Below, piece after piece: positions 16,757 to 25,808 of a DNA stretch of 53,961 nt. The position numbers were made by a program, and so were the translations under genes. The stretch spans positions 1-53,961 of the forward strand of contig JAZSAJ010000003.1 in the NCBI GenBank assembly GCA_045601805.1, read 5' to 3'. The stretch is from SIG607 sp045601805. Lineage in GTDB: Bacteria; Bacillota; Clostridia; Oscillospirales; Acutalibacteraceae. The notes under the pieces are model-generated. The model saw only the letters and a program-made list of their open reading frames with translations, had not been told where the DNA came from and searched no databases. The stretch's first letter is position 1. Every line of letters begins with the position of its first letter.

Positions 16757-17852
16757 AATATAATTTTACATCTATCCAAAGATTTTCGTAATAAGAACGA
16801 ATTTCTGCAGGTAAATCGTGGTAGTATTCGGCTATTGGATAATCTTCCTTTTTAGGATAAAGAATTTCGTTTTCGTAATAATAGTAATCGGGATTGTTGA
16901 AAACCGATGTATGCGGAGAAGCATAGCCAATATATTCTGCATTTGCCAAAGCAATTTCCGGTTCTAAAAGGAAATTTATATAAAGCATAGCTGCTTCATA
17001 ATTTTTGCAGGAAGCAGGAATACAAACCGAATCCACAAAAATGTTTGTGCCTTCTTTAGGGTAAACAAATTCCAAATCATCGTTTACATCTTTCATACAA
17101 AGAAAATCACCGGGGTAATAGGGTGCCAAGGCGGCTTCGCCTGTTTCCATTTTACCGTAAACTTCGTCCATAACATAAGACTGTAAAACTTTTTTCTGGC
17201 TTTTAAGTTTATCGGCTGCTGCATCCCAGTCGCTTTTGTTTGTAGAGTTTATGTCTTTACCGCATAAAAACTGTGAAACCATAAAAGCATCGCGTGGGTT
17301 GTTAAACATTAAAATTTGGTCTTTGTATTTGCTGTCCCAAAGAGCCGACCAACTTGTTGGTACTTCATCAACCAAAGCGCTGTTGTATATAAGACCAACC
17401 ATTCCAACATTGTAAGGAACAGAATATTCGTTGTTTTGGTCAAAGTACAAGTTTTTGTAACTTTCGTCAATGTATTTGTAGTTTGAAAGGGCAGTGGTAT
17501 CAATTTTTAAAAGCATACCGTCGTTTATTAAACGAGCAATCATATAATCAGACGGAATAACAATATCGTAAGAAACACCGCCAGTTATAAGTTGCGAATA
17601 CATAGATTCATTGCTTTCAAAAGTTGTGTAATTAACTTTAATGCCGGTTAGTTTTTCAAACTCTTTGTTTACATGAATACTTTCGTCACTGCCGTCGGAA
17701 ATATATTCTCCCCAGTTATGAACATTTAAAACTGTGCCTTCAAGATGACGACCGTATTCACCCTCGTATTCAATATCAAAATACTGATAACCGCAACCGC
17801 ATAAGCTAATCAAAAGAACAATACTTAAAAGAAATGATAGGACTTTTTTCAT
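16755..17852 (-). CDS. potD: Spermidine/putrescine-binding lipoprotein
   Basis: This is the solute-binding protein of a polyamine ABC importer. The N-terminus is a lipoprotein signal with a Cys in LISLCGC, so it is anchored outside the membrane. VHNWGEYISDGSD is the typical start of the mature PotD fold, followed by YDIVIPSDYMI and the late VDSVCIPASCKNYEAA segment. The length of 365 residues is normal. It is the last gene of the operon; its ATG overlaps the potC stop by one base, with an AGAGGT ribosome site. The exact polyamine preference is not readable from sequence. Confidence 0.9.
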   Translation of the reverse strand: MKKVLSFLLSIVLLISLCGCGYQYFDIEYEGEYGRHLEGTVLNVHNWGEYISDGSDESIHVNKEFEKLTGIKVNYTTFESNESMYSQLITGGVSYDIVIPSDYMIARLINDGMLLKIDTTALSNYKYIDESYKNLYFDQNNEYSVPYNVGMVGLIYNSALVDEVPTSWSALWDSKYKDQILMFNNPRDAFMVSQFLCGKDINSTNKSDWDAAADKLKSQKKVLQSYVMDEVYGKMETGEAALAPYYPGDFLCMKDVNDDLEFVYPKEGTNIFVDSVCIPASCKNYEAAMLYINFLLEPEIALANAEYIGYASPHTSVFNNPDYYYYENEILYPKKEDYPIAEYYHDLPAEIRSYYENLWIDVKLY

Positions 17853-18652
17853 TATAAAAGACCTCTTTTCTTTTCGGAACTGTTTTGTGCTGTATTATAA
17901 AGAATCATTAAAACAAATACCGAAACAAATATAATTGTTGCCAAAGCGTAAGTGTCGGGTGTTACTGTTTTCTTGGTCATATTGTAAATTACAATAGGCA
18001 AGGTTTGGTAATGTCCGCAGGTAAAATAACTAATAACAAAGTCATCAAGCGAAAGGGTAAATGCCATAATAAAACCTGTGGCTATACCGCTTGAAATTGA
18101 AGGAATAACAACCTTAAAAAACGCTTTTAATGGTGTGCAACCTAAATCTTGCGCTGCTTCCGAAAGGTTTTTATCGGTCTGCTTTAATTTTGGCATAACC
18201 GAAAGTATTACATATGGCAAATTAAAAGTTATATGTGCTATAAGCACTGTAACAAAACCAAGCGATTCGGTTAAACCAAGCATTTTGCCAAAGAAAATGA
18301 ACAAAAGCATAAGCGAAACGCCCGTAACAATATCGGCATTCATCATAGGAATATTTGTTACTGTCATAATTGCCGATTTTGCTAAAGAATTTCTTATTGA
18401 AAAAATACCAACTGCCGCCATTGTGCCCAAAACGGTGGAAATTGAAGCCGAAAGAACAGCAATAATTAAAGTGTGTTTTAACGCCGTTAACATTTCTGAA
18501 TTAAAAATAAGTTCAGCATACCAATCAAGCGAAAAACCTTCAAAAACCCAAACACTGCTGCCGCTGTTTAAAGAAAACAACACCATAACACCAATGGGTG
18601 CATACAAAAACAAAATTATAAGGGCCAAATAAAGTTTAGATAAAATCTTCAC
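17852..18652 (-). CDS. potC: Spermidine/putrescine ABC importer permease PotC
   Basis: This is one of the two membrane subunits. It has six hydrophobic segments and the permease coupling motif EAAQDLGCTPLKAFFKVVIP, which docks onto PotA. DDFVISYFTCG is characteristic of PotC. The start is GTG at 18652 and overlaps the potB stop by four bases. The product is 266 residues, as expected. It sits between potB and potD. Confidence 0.92.
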   Translation of the reverse strand: MKILSKLYLALIILFLYAPIGVMVLFSLNSGSSVWVFEGFSLDWYAELIFNSEMLTALKHTLIIAVLSASISTVLGTMAAVGIFSIRNSLAKSAIMTVTNIPMMNADIVTGVSLMLLFIFFGKMLGLTESLGFVTVLIAHITFNLPYVILSVMPKLKQTDKNLSEAAQDLGCTPLKAFFKVVIPSISSGIATGFIMAFTLSLDDFVISYFTCGHYQTLPIVIYNMTKKTVTPDTYALATIIFVSVFVLMILYNTAQNSSEKKRGLL

Positions 18653-19479
18653 AGTATAACACCCCCGTCATCGTTGTCTGAAAACTTGTTCATAACAAGC
18701 ATGCAAACAATAATCATTATTGTTAAAACAAGGGATATAACCGAAGCAACATTGTAATAATCGGGGCCTAAATTAAACAAATATTCAATTACATCGCCAA
18801 TCATCATGGTTTTGTTGCCGCCAAGTTTTTGCGAAATATAAAAGGTACTTACGCTGGGCACAAAAACCATTGTAATTCCCGAAGCAACACCGGGCAAACT
18901 AAGCGGAAAAATAACGCGCCTTAAAACATTAATTTTATTTGCGCCAAGGTCTTCAGCCGCGTTTGTTAACGACCTGTCTATTTTGCACATAACGGTGTAA
19001 ATAGGTAAAATCATATACGGTAAAAAGTCGTAAACCATACCTAAAATAACTGCGGCAGGGCAGTTTATAAGATGCACTGTACCAAGCCCTAATTTTGAAA
19101 GGATAGTATTAATTAAACCTGTGTTTGAAAGAATTGAAATCCAGGAATATGTACGAATAAGAAAGTTAGTCCACATAGGAAGCATTACTAAAATCATAAC
19201 AAAACGCTGTGAATTTACCTTCATTTTAGACATAATGTATGCCAATGGGTAAGCAAGTAAAAGTGTAATAATGGTTGATATAAAAGCGTATAAAAGGGAA
19301 ATCGCAAACGCTTTTTTGTATCTTCCTAAAGTTGAAAAATTTGCAAGAGAAAACACGCCGGCTTCGTTAGTCAGCGAATAGTAAAGCATAATGAATAGTG
19401 GCACAACAATAAAAATTGCCGACCAAACTATGTAAGGGGAAGCGGCTAATTTTTCCATTAAAGTCTTTTTGGAATTCAC
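18649..19479 (-). CDS. potB: Spermidine/putrescine ABC importer permease PotB
   Basis: This is the second membrane subunit, with about six hydrophobic segments. The coupling motif NAAEDLGANKINVLRRVIFPLS is clear, and LPMWTNFLIRTYSW matches PotB/PotH proteins. The start is GTG at 19479 with a GAGGAGG ribosome site that lies inside the end of potA; the start overlaps the potA stop by four bases. The length is 276 residues. Confidence 0.92.
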   Translation of the reverse strand: MNSKKTLMEKLAASPYIVWSAIFIVVPLFIMLYYSLTNEAGVFSLANFSTLGRYKKAFAISLLYAFISTIITLLLAYPLAYIMSKMKVNSQRFVMILVMLPMWTNFLIRTYSWISILSNTGLINTILSKLGLGTVHLINCPAAVILGMVYDFLPYMILPIYTVMCKIDRSLTNAAEDLGANKINVLRRVIFPLSLPGVASGITMVFVPSVSTFYISQKLGGNKTMMIGDVIEYLFNLGPDYYNVASVISLVLTIMIIVCMLVMNKFSDNDDGGVIL

Positions 19480-20603
19480 TCTTCATCCTCCTCGTCAATA
19501 ACGCTGAGGGTGTCAATTTCATCGCTGAATGTACTGTAATCGCCGTAACGACCCGAATATTCCGATTTTTTCATAATGTGAATTGCATCGGGCTCAATGA
19601 AAAGACCAACAGTTTCATCAATAAAATGTTCGTCGGTGGTTTGAATCATCCACTTAAAACCGCCAATATCAACAATAATTTCAAAGTGTACGCCAAGGAA
19701 AGTTACCGAAGTGACAGTACCTGTTAGCATACCTTTTTCAACGCTAACAATATCAACATCTTCAGGGCGAACAACAACGTCAACCTTTTCGCCTTTTGCA
19801 AAACCAGCGTCTAAACAGTTAAATGTTTGGCCCGAAAACTGTGCTTTGTAGTCTTCAAGCATAACACCGTCAAGAATGTTTGATTCGCCAATAAAATCGG
19901 CAACAAAGGCATTTTTTGGCTCGTTATAAATATCTTTCGGTGTACCTATTTGCTGAATTTTACCGTTGTCCATAACAACAACGCGGTCAGACATTGAAAG
20001 GGCTTCTTCTTGGTCGTGCGTAACAAAAACAAAGGTAATACCAAGTTGTCTTTGAATTTTTTTAAGTTCGTTTTGCATATCCTTGCGAAGTTTTAAATCA
20101 AGTGCTGCAAGGGGTTCGTCAAGAAGTAAAATTTTGGGGTTATTTGCCAAAGCACGGGCAATAGCAACGCGTTGTTGCTGACCGCCTGAAAGTTTATCTA
20201 TTTTACGCCTTTCAAAACCCGAAAGGTTAACCAATTTAAGCATTTCGGTAACCTTTTCTTTAATTTCGTTTTCGGGCAATTTTTTAACCCTTAAACCAAA
20301 AGCAACATTCTCATAAACATTCAAATGTGGGAATAAAGCATATCTTTGGAAGATAGTGTTTACATTTCGTTTATAAGAAGGTAAATCGTTAATTTTTTTG
20401 TGCTCAAAAATAATATCACCATGGTCTGGTTCAAGGAAGCCGGCAATAATTCTAAGCGTGGTGGTTTTACCGCAGCCCGAAGGACCAAGCAAGGTAATAA
20501 ATTCCTTGTCATTAATGTCAAGGCAAATATCATTAAGTACCGTTTCTCCCTCAAAAGTCATAGTGATATCTTTGAGTTCAATTATTTTGTTGTTTTTTTC
20601 CAT
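19476..20603 (-). CDS. potA: Spermidine/putrescine ABC importer ATPase PotA
   Basis: PotA hydrolyses ATP for polyamine uptake. Walker A is GPSGCGKTT, the signature is LSGGQQQRVA, Walker B is LLLDEPLAALD and the switch His is in VTHDQEEA. A C-terminal TOBE-type regulatory domain covers about 245-350. A Glu/Asp-rich tail closes the 375-residue protein. The ATG at 20603 has an unusually strong AGGGGGA ribosome site. This is the first gene of the pot operon and has a leader of about 280 nt with complementary segments (described separately). Confidence 0.94.
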   Translation of the reverse strand: MEKNNKIIELKDITMTFEGETVLNDICLDINDKEFITLLGPSGCGKTTTLRIIAGFLEPDHGDIIFEHKKINDLPSYKRNVNTIFQRYALFPHLNVYENVAFGLRVKKLPENEIKEKVTEMLKLVNLSGFERRKIDKLSGGQQQRVAIARALANNPKILLLDEPLAALDLKLRKDMQNELKKIQRQLGITFVFVTHDQEEALSMSDRVVVMDNGKIQQIGTPKDIYNEPKNAFVADFIGESNILDGVMLEDYKAQFSGQTFNCLDAGFAKGEKVDVVVRPEDVDIVSVEKGMLTGTVTSVTFLGVHFEIIVDIGGFKWMIQTTDEHFIDETVGLFIEPDAIHIMKKSEYSGRYGDYSTFSDEIDTLSVIDEEDEE

Positions 20604-20883
20604 TTAAGCATCCCCCTTTGCGGACACAAAGTGCCGCGAAAGCATAATCTGCTCTGCGCGATACCCGCGAAATCTTTGTTAAATGCCCCCGCAAAGAGTT
20701 TTTCATAGAAGGGTGTCCTACTATGGCATTAACTCGGTTTCGCTCTCAACACAGATGCTATAAACTTCTGGATTATGTGCCATTGGTTTTACGGCTTTAT
20801 TAAAAAGTGTTGTTCAGCGTTGAAACAAACAAAAAATTTTAATAAAGTTTACGAAAAATCGCACAAAACCCATATTCAGTTTT
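20604..20883 (-). promoter_or_regulatory. Structured 5' leader of potABCD, candidate riboswitch-like RNA
   Basis: Read on the minus strand, the leader from about 20883 to 20604 contains several long-range complementary pairs. CTTTGCGG (20696-20689) pairs with CCGCAAAG (20623-20616), which touches the AGGGGGA ribosome site (20617-20611). Nested inside, ACAAAG (20679-20674) pairs with CTTTGT (20631-20626). Two small hairpins lie within: CGCG/CGCG (20669-20657) and AGCA/TGCT (20653-20641). An upstream segment GGACAC (20718-20713) can pair with GTGTCC (20627-20622), which would break both of the other helices. Farther upstream ATGGCA (20783-20778) pairs with TGCCAT (20728-20723). This switch-like layout suggests control of translation. 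I do not recognise a known riboswitch class; a polyamine ligand is inferred only from the genes downstream. Confidence 0.5.
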
Positions 20884-20889
20884 CAATTA

Positions 20890-20918
20890 ACTATATTGCA
20901 TATTTAAGTAATTGTCAA
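20890..20918 (-). promoter_or_regulatory. Strong predicted promoter of potABCD
   Basis: On the minus strand TTGACA (20918-20913) and TATAGT (20895-20890) are spaced by 17 bases, close to the sigma-A consensus. Transcription would start near 20883, leaving a leader of about 280 nt before potA. Confidence 0.7.
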
Positions 20919-20987
20919 GAAGTTTTTTATTTTGACATAGTTTACTAAAATTTAATACAAAATTTATAAAATATAACACAACAAGTA

Positions 20988-21016
20988 TTGCTTATAAAAA
21001 TTTCTTATGTTATAAT
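20988..21016 (+). promoter_or_regulatory. Predicted promoter of the ruvCAB cluster
   Basis: TTGCTT (20988-20993) and a perfect TATAAT (21011-21016) are 17 bases apart. Transcription would start near 21023, which is downstream of the ATG at 21020 and supports the TTG at 21050 as the ruvC start. Confidence 0.65.
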
Positions 21017-21049
21017 ATTATGAAAAATTATATTAGGGGAGTGTTTGTT

Positions 21050-21556
21050 TTGCGTATTATTGGAATTGACCCCGGTTATGCAATAATTGGTTACGGAATT
21101 GTTGATTATAATAATTCGGTTTTTAGTACGGTTAATTACGGCGCAATTACAACAAATGCAAATACTCCGTTTACTGCTCGGCTTGAAATCATTTATAAAG
21201 ATATGTGCGAACTAATTGAAAAATTCAGGCCCGAATATTTAAGCATTGAAAAACTTTATTTTAACACAAACACCACAACCGCTATTGATGTTGCCCAAGC
21301 GCGCGGTGTAATATTGCTTGCGGCACAAACTTATGGTGTAAAAGTTGCTGAATACACACCGCTTCAGGTTAAGCAATCGGTTACGGGTTACGGCAGGGCA
21401 GAAAAAAATCAAATTATGGAAATGACACGAATGTTATTAAATTTACCTAAAATGCCCAAGCCGGACGACACCGCCGATGCACTTGCACTTGCAGTTTGCC
21501 ACGCTTATGTTGGCGGTTCTTCATTAAATAAAATTAAGAAGGAGTTACTTAAATGA
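21050..21556 (+). CDS. ruvC: Holliday junction resolvase RuvC
   Basis: RuvC cuts Holliday junctions symmetrically. The start is TTG at 21050, with GGGGAG eight bases upstream; this gives the normal N-terminus MRIIGIDPGYAIIGYG. Catalytic acids are visible: Asp7, Glu67 (LSIEKLYF) and the C-terminal DDTAD pair. The 168-residue length is normal. An in-frame ATG 30 bases earlier lies at or before the predicted transcription start and is unlikely. The stop overlaps the ruvA start by four bases. It leads a ruvC-ruvA-ruvB cluster. Confidence 0.95.
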   Translation: MRIIGIDPGYAIIGYGIVDYNNSVFSTVNYGAITTNANTPFTARLEIIYKDMCELIEKFRPEYLSIEKLYFNTNTTTAIDVAQARGVILLAAQTYGVKVAEYTPLQVKQSVTGYGRAEKNQIMEMTRMLLNLPKMPKPDDTADALALAVCHAYVGGSSLNKIKKELLK

Positions 21557-22155
21557 TTGCTTCACTTAGAGGTACTTTAATTTATAACGATGCCGCTACT
21601 TGCGTTGTTGAATGCGGCGGTGTTGGGTATAGTTGTTTTTTAACTGCAAAGGCGCTTGGCAAACTTCCGCAAAAAGGCGAAGAAGTTTTTTTAAATACTT
21701 ATATGGTTGTAAAGGAAGACGCCTTTGAACTTTACGGTTTTGTTGACCGCGAAGAAATGGAATGTTTTAAACTAATTACCAGCGTTAGTGGTGTGGGTGC
21801 AAAAATTGGTATTTCTATGCTGTCTGCCTTTACGGCCGACCAAATTGCTTTGTTTATTGCAGGTAACGACCCAAAATCGCTAACTGCAGCTTCGGGTGTT
21901 GGGCTTAAATTGGCACAGCGTATAATTTTAGAACTTAAGGACAAGGTTTCTTCAATTTCCGTTTCTAACCAAACAGAAGTAGAAGCGGTTGTTAATACTT
22001 CTAAAAATACGGCAGCAACCGAAGCGGTTGAAGCACTTGTTTCGCTTGGTTACACACAAAGCGAGGCCTCACGCGCTGTTTCAAAACTTTCAGCTGATTT
22101 ATCGGCAGAAATTATGATAAAAGAAGCATTAAAAATGTTAATGAGGATGGTGTAA
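21553..22155 (+). CDS. ruvA: Holliday junction branch migration protein RuvA
   Basis: RuvA binds the four-way junction and loads RuvB. Domain I is an OB fold (1-62), domain II has two helix-hairpin-helix motifs (SVSGVGAKIGISML and ASGVGLKLAQRII), and domain III (about 150-200) is the RuvB-contacting region with ALVSLGYTQSEA. The 200-residue length is normal. AAGGAG precedes the ATG. Translation is probably coupled to ruvC through the ATGA overlap. Confidence 0.96.
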   Translation: MIASLRGTLIYNDAATCVVECGGVGYSCFLTAKALGKLPQKGEEVFLNTYMVVKEDAFELYGFVDREEMECFKLITSVSGVGAKIGISMLSAFTADQIALFIAGNDPKSLTAASGVGLKLAQRIILELKDKVSSISVSNQTEVEAVVNTSKNTAATEAVEALVSLGYTQSEASRAVSKLSADLSAEIMIKEALKMLMRMV

Positions 22156-22158
22156 AGA

Positions 22159-23190
22159 ATGATTGAATCCGGCGATTTTTCTTTTGAAGAAACCGGCAGA
22201 ATGGTTTCACCAGAATATTTTGGCATGGATAATGAAAACGAAATTTCTTTAAGGCCAAAATCATTAGACGAATACATTGGTCAGGAAAAGGTTAAAGATA
22301 ATTTGCGCATTTATATAAAAGCGGCACTTAACCGTAAAGAATCACTTGACCATGTTTTGCTTTACGGCCCTCCGGGTCTTGGTAAAACAACCCTTTCAAG
22401 TATTATTGCAAAAGAAATGGGTGTAAACCTTCGTGTAACTTCGGGCCCGGCTATTGAAAAACAGGGCGATTTGGTTGCTTTACTTACCAACCTTAACCAA
22501 GGCGATGTACTGTTTATAGATGAAATTCACCGTTTGCCAAGAAATGTTGAAGAAATTTTATATCCTGCTATGGAAGATTTTGCAGTGGATATTATTATTG
22601 GTAAAGGCCCGTCTGCACGGTCTATTAGGTTAGATTTACCGCATTTTACTTTGGTTGGCGCAACCACCCGAAGCGGACAACTTTCTGCACCGCTTCGCGA
22701 CCGTTTTGGCGTTTTGTTGCGTCTTGAAATGTATACGCCACAACAACTTGCCGAAATTGTTAAAAGGTCGGCAGGAATTTTAGGGGTTAGTATTGACCAA
22801 GACGGCGCTTTGGAAATTGCATCTCGTTCTCGCGGGACACCGCGTATTGCAAACCGACTTTTGCGCCGTGTTCGTGATGTGGCCGAGGTTGAGTTTGATT
22901 CGCATATTACAAAAAGTGTTGCAAAACGGGCGCTTGCGTGTTTTGAAATTGATGAACTTGGACTTGACGAATTTGACAGATACATGTTAGAGGTAATTAT
23001 AAACAATTACAGCGGCGGTCCTGTTGGTCTTGAAACCTTGGCGGCGGCTGTTGGTGAAGAAAGTATTACCATTGAAGATGTTTACGAACCATATTTAATG
23101 CAAATTGGTTTCTTAAACAGAACGGCAAGGGGCCGTTGTGCAACAAAACTTGCATACGACCATTTGGGAATTAAATTTAACCAAGAATAA
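22159..23190 (+). CDS. ruvB: Holliday junction branch migration helicase RuvB
   Basis: RuvB is the AAA+ motor of branch migration. Walker A is GPPGLGKTT, Walker B is FIDEIHRL, sensor 1 is LVGATTRSG and the arginine finger lies in APLRDRFG. The C-terminal winged-helix DNA-binding domain has GGPVGLETLAAAVGE and EPYLMQIGFLNRTARGR. The 343-residue length is normal. It begins three bases after the ruvA stop. Confidence 0.97.
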   Translation: MIESGDFSFEETGRMVSPEYFGMDNENEISLRPKSLDEYIGQEKVKDNLRIYIKAALNRKESLDHVLLYGPPGLGKTTLSSIIAKEMGVNLRVTSGPAIEKQGDLVALLTNLNQGDVLFIDEIHRLPRNVEEILYPAMEDFAVDIIIGKGPSARSIRLDLPHFTLVGATTRSGQLSAPLRDRFGVLLRLEMYTPQQLAEIVKRSAGILGVSIDQDGALEIASRSRGTPRIANRLLRRVRDVAEVEFDSHITKSVAKRALACFEIDELGLDEFDRYMLEVIINNYSGGPVGLETLAAAVGEESITIEDVYEPYLMQIGFLNRTARGRCATKLAYDHLGIKFNQE

Positions 23191-23200
23191 GGATGTAAAA

Positions 23201-24064
23201 ATGAGATATACATTAGATTTCACCGATTATGAACTAATTGATGCCACCGACGGTGAAAAACTTGAAAGATGGGGTAATATAATTTTAATACGCCCCGACC
23301 CACAGGTTGTTTGGCATCACGAAAAAACAAATAAACTTTGGAACAATGCTCACGCCGTTTATCACCGCTCGGCTTCGGGCGGCGGGTATTGGGAAACTTT
23401 AAAAAAGGTACCTGATGTTTGGTGTGTGGAATTTAACGATTTAATTTTCCGCCTTAAACCAATGGGCTTTAAACACACAGGCCTTTTTCCCGAACAAGCA
23501 GTAAACTGGAAAATGATAGACGGTTTTGTTAAAGAGGCAAAGCGCCCAATTAAAGTACTTAATTTGTTTGCTTATACAGGCGGTGCAACACTTGCCGCTT
23601 TAAAGGCAGGCGCCGAGGTTACCCATGTTGACGCTTCAAAGGGAATGGTTGCTTGGGCAAAAGAAAACGCCGTGGCAAGCGGTATTGCCGATTTAAAGGT
23701 AAGGTGGCTTGTTGACGATTGTTTAAAATTTGTTTACCGCGAAATTAGACGCGGAAATAAATACGATGCAATAATTATGGACCCGCCGTCTTACGGTAGG
23801 GGTCCGGGCGGCGAAGTTTGGAAACTTGAACAGCAGATAAACGAACTTTTAACTGCTTGCAGTCAAATTTTGTCCGCTGACGCGGAATTCTTTATTTTAA
23901 ATTCCTACACAGGCGGTTTTTCGCCCACAATTTTAAATTATTTGGTTAAAAGTGTTGTTGTAAAAAACCGTACAGGTGAAGTTAAAACCGATGAAATAGG
24001 TGTAAAAATAACCGATTGCGATACTTTTCTTCCTTGCGGTAATACAACAGTTTGGCACAGGTAA
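23201..24064 (+). CDS. SAM-dependent class I methyltransferase, rRNA cytosine C5 type (RlmI/RlmK-like)
   Basis: The product is 288 residues with a Rossmann-fold methyltransferase domain: LNLFAYTGGATLAAL is the SAM-binding motif I, and IIMDPPSYGRGP is the motif IV Asp-Pro-Pro. It resembles the COG1092 family that methylates 23S rRNA, but it lacks the N-terminal PUA domain of RlmI, so the substrate is open. I chose the ATG at 23201 with AAGGATG upstream; the longer in-frame ORF overlaps ruvB. It stands between ruvB and the ECF transporter genes, all in one direction. Confidence 0.8.
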   Translation: MRYTLDFTDYELIDATDGEKLERWGNIILIRPDPQVVWHHEKTNKLWNNAHAVYHRSASGGGYWETLKKVPDVWCVEFNDLIFRLKPMGFKHTGLFPEQAVNWKMIDGFVKEAKRPIKVLNLFAYTGGATLAALKAGAEVTHVDASKGMVAWAKENAVASGIADLKVRWLVDDCLKFVYREIRRGNKYDAIIMDPPSYGRGPGGEVWKLEQQINELLTACSQILSADAEFFILNSYTGGFSPTILNYLVKSVVVKNRTGEVKTDEIGVKITDCDTFLPCGNTTVWHR

Positions 24065-24085
24065 AATTTGTTTTGGTGGTAATTT

Positions 24086-24922
24086 GTGGATAATATAATT
24101 GAATTTAAAAATGTCTTTTATAAATTTAGTGAAGACGATGAAGATTATGTTTTAAATAATATAAATCTTAATATAAAAAGGGGCTCGTTTACTGTTATTC
24201 TTGGGCATAACGGTTCGGGAAAATCAACACTTGTAAAACTTATGAACGGGTTGTATAAGCCAACGGGTGGGGAAGTTTTAGTTAACGGCATATCTACTTG
24301 TAATGAAGAAAAGGAAATTGAAATTAAAAGAACGGTTGGTCTTGTTTTTCAAAACCCCGATAATCAAATTGTTTCTTCAATAGTTGAAGAAGATGTTGCT
24401 TTTGGCCCCGAAAATCTTGGCATACCGCCAAAGGAAATAAGACAGCGTGTTGATAATGCTTTAAAAACCGTTGGTATGTATGAATACAGATTTTCTTCGC
24501 CAAATAAGCTTTCGGGCGGTCAAAAACAGCGTGTTGCAATTGCTTCAATACTTTCAATGTCACCCGAATGTATTGCGCTTGATGAACCAACAGCGATGCT
24601 TGACCCAACAGGCAGACGCGAAGTTATAAATGCTTTATACTCGCTTAATAAAGAACAAAATATAACGGTTGTTTTAATAACACATTTTATGGAAGAAGCG
24701 GAAAAAGCCGACCGTGTTATTGTGCTTAACGATGGCAAAACGGTAATGGACGGTGCGCCTGCCGAAATTTTTGCGCAACACGAAAAACTAACAGAAGCCG
24801 GGCTTACAATTCCGCAAACTTCGCTTTTGGCAAAGGAATTGTCAAAAAGCGGAATAAATATTGATATTAAAGCAATTTCTATTGATTCTTGTGCAAAAGA
24901 GATTTCAAAATATTTTAAATAA
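24086..24922 (+). CDS. ecfA1: Energy-coupling factor transporter ATPase EcfA1
   Basis: This is one of the two ATPases of the shared ECF vitamin/metal uptake module. Walker A is GHNGSGKST, the Q-loop is VFQNPDNQ, the signature is LSGGQKQR and Walker B is CIALDEPTAMLD with a switch His in ITHFMEEA. The VFQNPDNQ form is typical of EcfA1. The start is GTG at 24086 with GGTGGT upstream; the length is 278 residues. It is followed by ecfA2 and ecfT in the usual order. Confidence 0.93.
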   Translation: MDNIIEFKNVFYKFSEDDEDYVLNNINLNIKRGSFTVILGHNGSGKSTLVKLMNGLYKPTGGEVLVNGISTCNEEKEIEIKRTVGLVFQNPDNQIVSSIVEEDVAFGPENLGIPPKEIRQRVDNALKTVGMYEYRFSSPNKLSGGQKQRVAIASILSMSPECIALDEPTAMLDPTGRREVINALYSLNKEQNITVVLITHFMEEAEKADRVIVLNDGKTVMDGAPAEIFAQHEKLTEAGLTIPQTSLLAKELSKSGINIDIKAISIDSCAKEISKYFK

Positions 24923-24938
24923 AAAAGGAAGTGATAAA

Positions 24939-25808
24939 ATGGAGATTTTAAAAGCAGAACAGTTAAATTATGTGTATTCACCCAACACTCCTTTTGTCAC
25001 TGCCGCTTTAAAAAATGTTTCTTTTTCGGTTAATAAAGGCGAAATTTTCGGCATAATCGGTCATACCGGTTCGGGAAAATCAACACTTTTGCAAATGCTT
25101 AACGGTCTTTTAAAATCAACCAGCGGTACTGTTTTGTTTAACGGTAAAGATATTTGGGAAAACCCAAAAGAAATTAAAAAGGTACGCTTTAAAGTGGGCT
25201 TGGTTTTTCAGTACCCTGAATACCAGTTGTTTGAAGAAACGGTTATTAATGATATTGCTTTTGGCCCTAAAAATAAAGGACTTAATGAGGAAGAGGCAAA
25301 AAAAGAAGCAATAACTGCCGCCCAAACGGTTGGGCTTAAACCCGAACTGTTTGAGAAATCGCCGTTTGATTTATCGGGCGGTGAAAAAAGGCGTGTTGCA
25401 ATTGCAGGTATAATGGCAATGAAACCCGAAGTTATTGTGCTTGACGAACCAACTGCAGGGCTTGACCCAATTGGCAGACAAGCGGTGCTAAATGCTATTA
25501 TGGAATATCGCAAAACAAACAATGCAACAGTAATTATAGTTTCGCACAGTATGGAAGATATGGCGCTTATATGCGATAGAATTATGGTGCTTAGTGGCGG
25601 CGAAAAGGTTTTGGAAGACACCGTTGCTAATGTTTTTAATAATGCAAAACTGTTAGAAAGTATTGGCCTTGCGGTACCTTTTGTAACAAGTGTGCTTTTA
25701 AAACTTAAAAAAATGGGTATTGAAGTAGACGAAAACTGTTATACGGTTGATTCGGCGGCAAAAAGCATTTTAAACTCTTTGGCTAAAGGGGGCGGTGCTA
25801 AATGCTAA
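24939..25808 (+). CDS. ecfA2: Energy-coupling factor transporter ATPase EcfA2
   Basis: This is the second ECF ATPase. Walker A is GHTGSGKST, the Q-loop is VFQYPEYQLFEETV (the EcfA2 form), the signature is LSGGEKRR and Walker B is VIVLDEPTAGLD. I chose the ATG at 24939, with AAAGGAAGTG upstream; the longer in-frame ORF would overlap ecfA1. The length is 289 residues. The gene overlaps the ecfT start by seven bases. Confidence 0.94.
   Translation: MEILKAEQLNYVYSPNTPFVTAALKNVSFSVNKGEIFGIIGHTGSGKSTLLQMLNGLLKSTSGTVLFNGKDIWENPKEIKKVRFKVGLVFQYPEYQLFEETVINDIAFGPKNKGLNEEEAKKEAITAAQTVGLKPELFEKSPFDLSGGEKRRVAIAGIMAMKPEVIVLDEPTAGLDPIGRQAVLNAIMEYRKTNNATVIIVSHSMEDMALICDRIMVLSGGEKVLEDTVANVFNNAKLLESIGLAVPFVTSVLLKLKKMGIEVDENCYTVDSAAKSILNSLAKGGGAKC

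Noticed and set aside
18078..18632. Plus-strand open frame (184 codons) opposite potC
   Set aside because: It is antisense to a clear permease gene, with no ribosome site and no family similarity.
20604..20883. Known riboswitch classes (lysine, SAM, cobalamin, guanidine-I, glycine, THF) in the potA leader
   Set aside because: None of the conserved core motifs I know for these classes could be placed in the leader on the minus strand.
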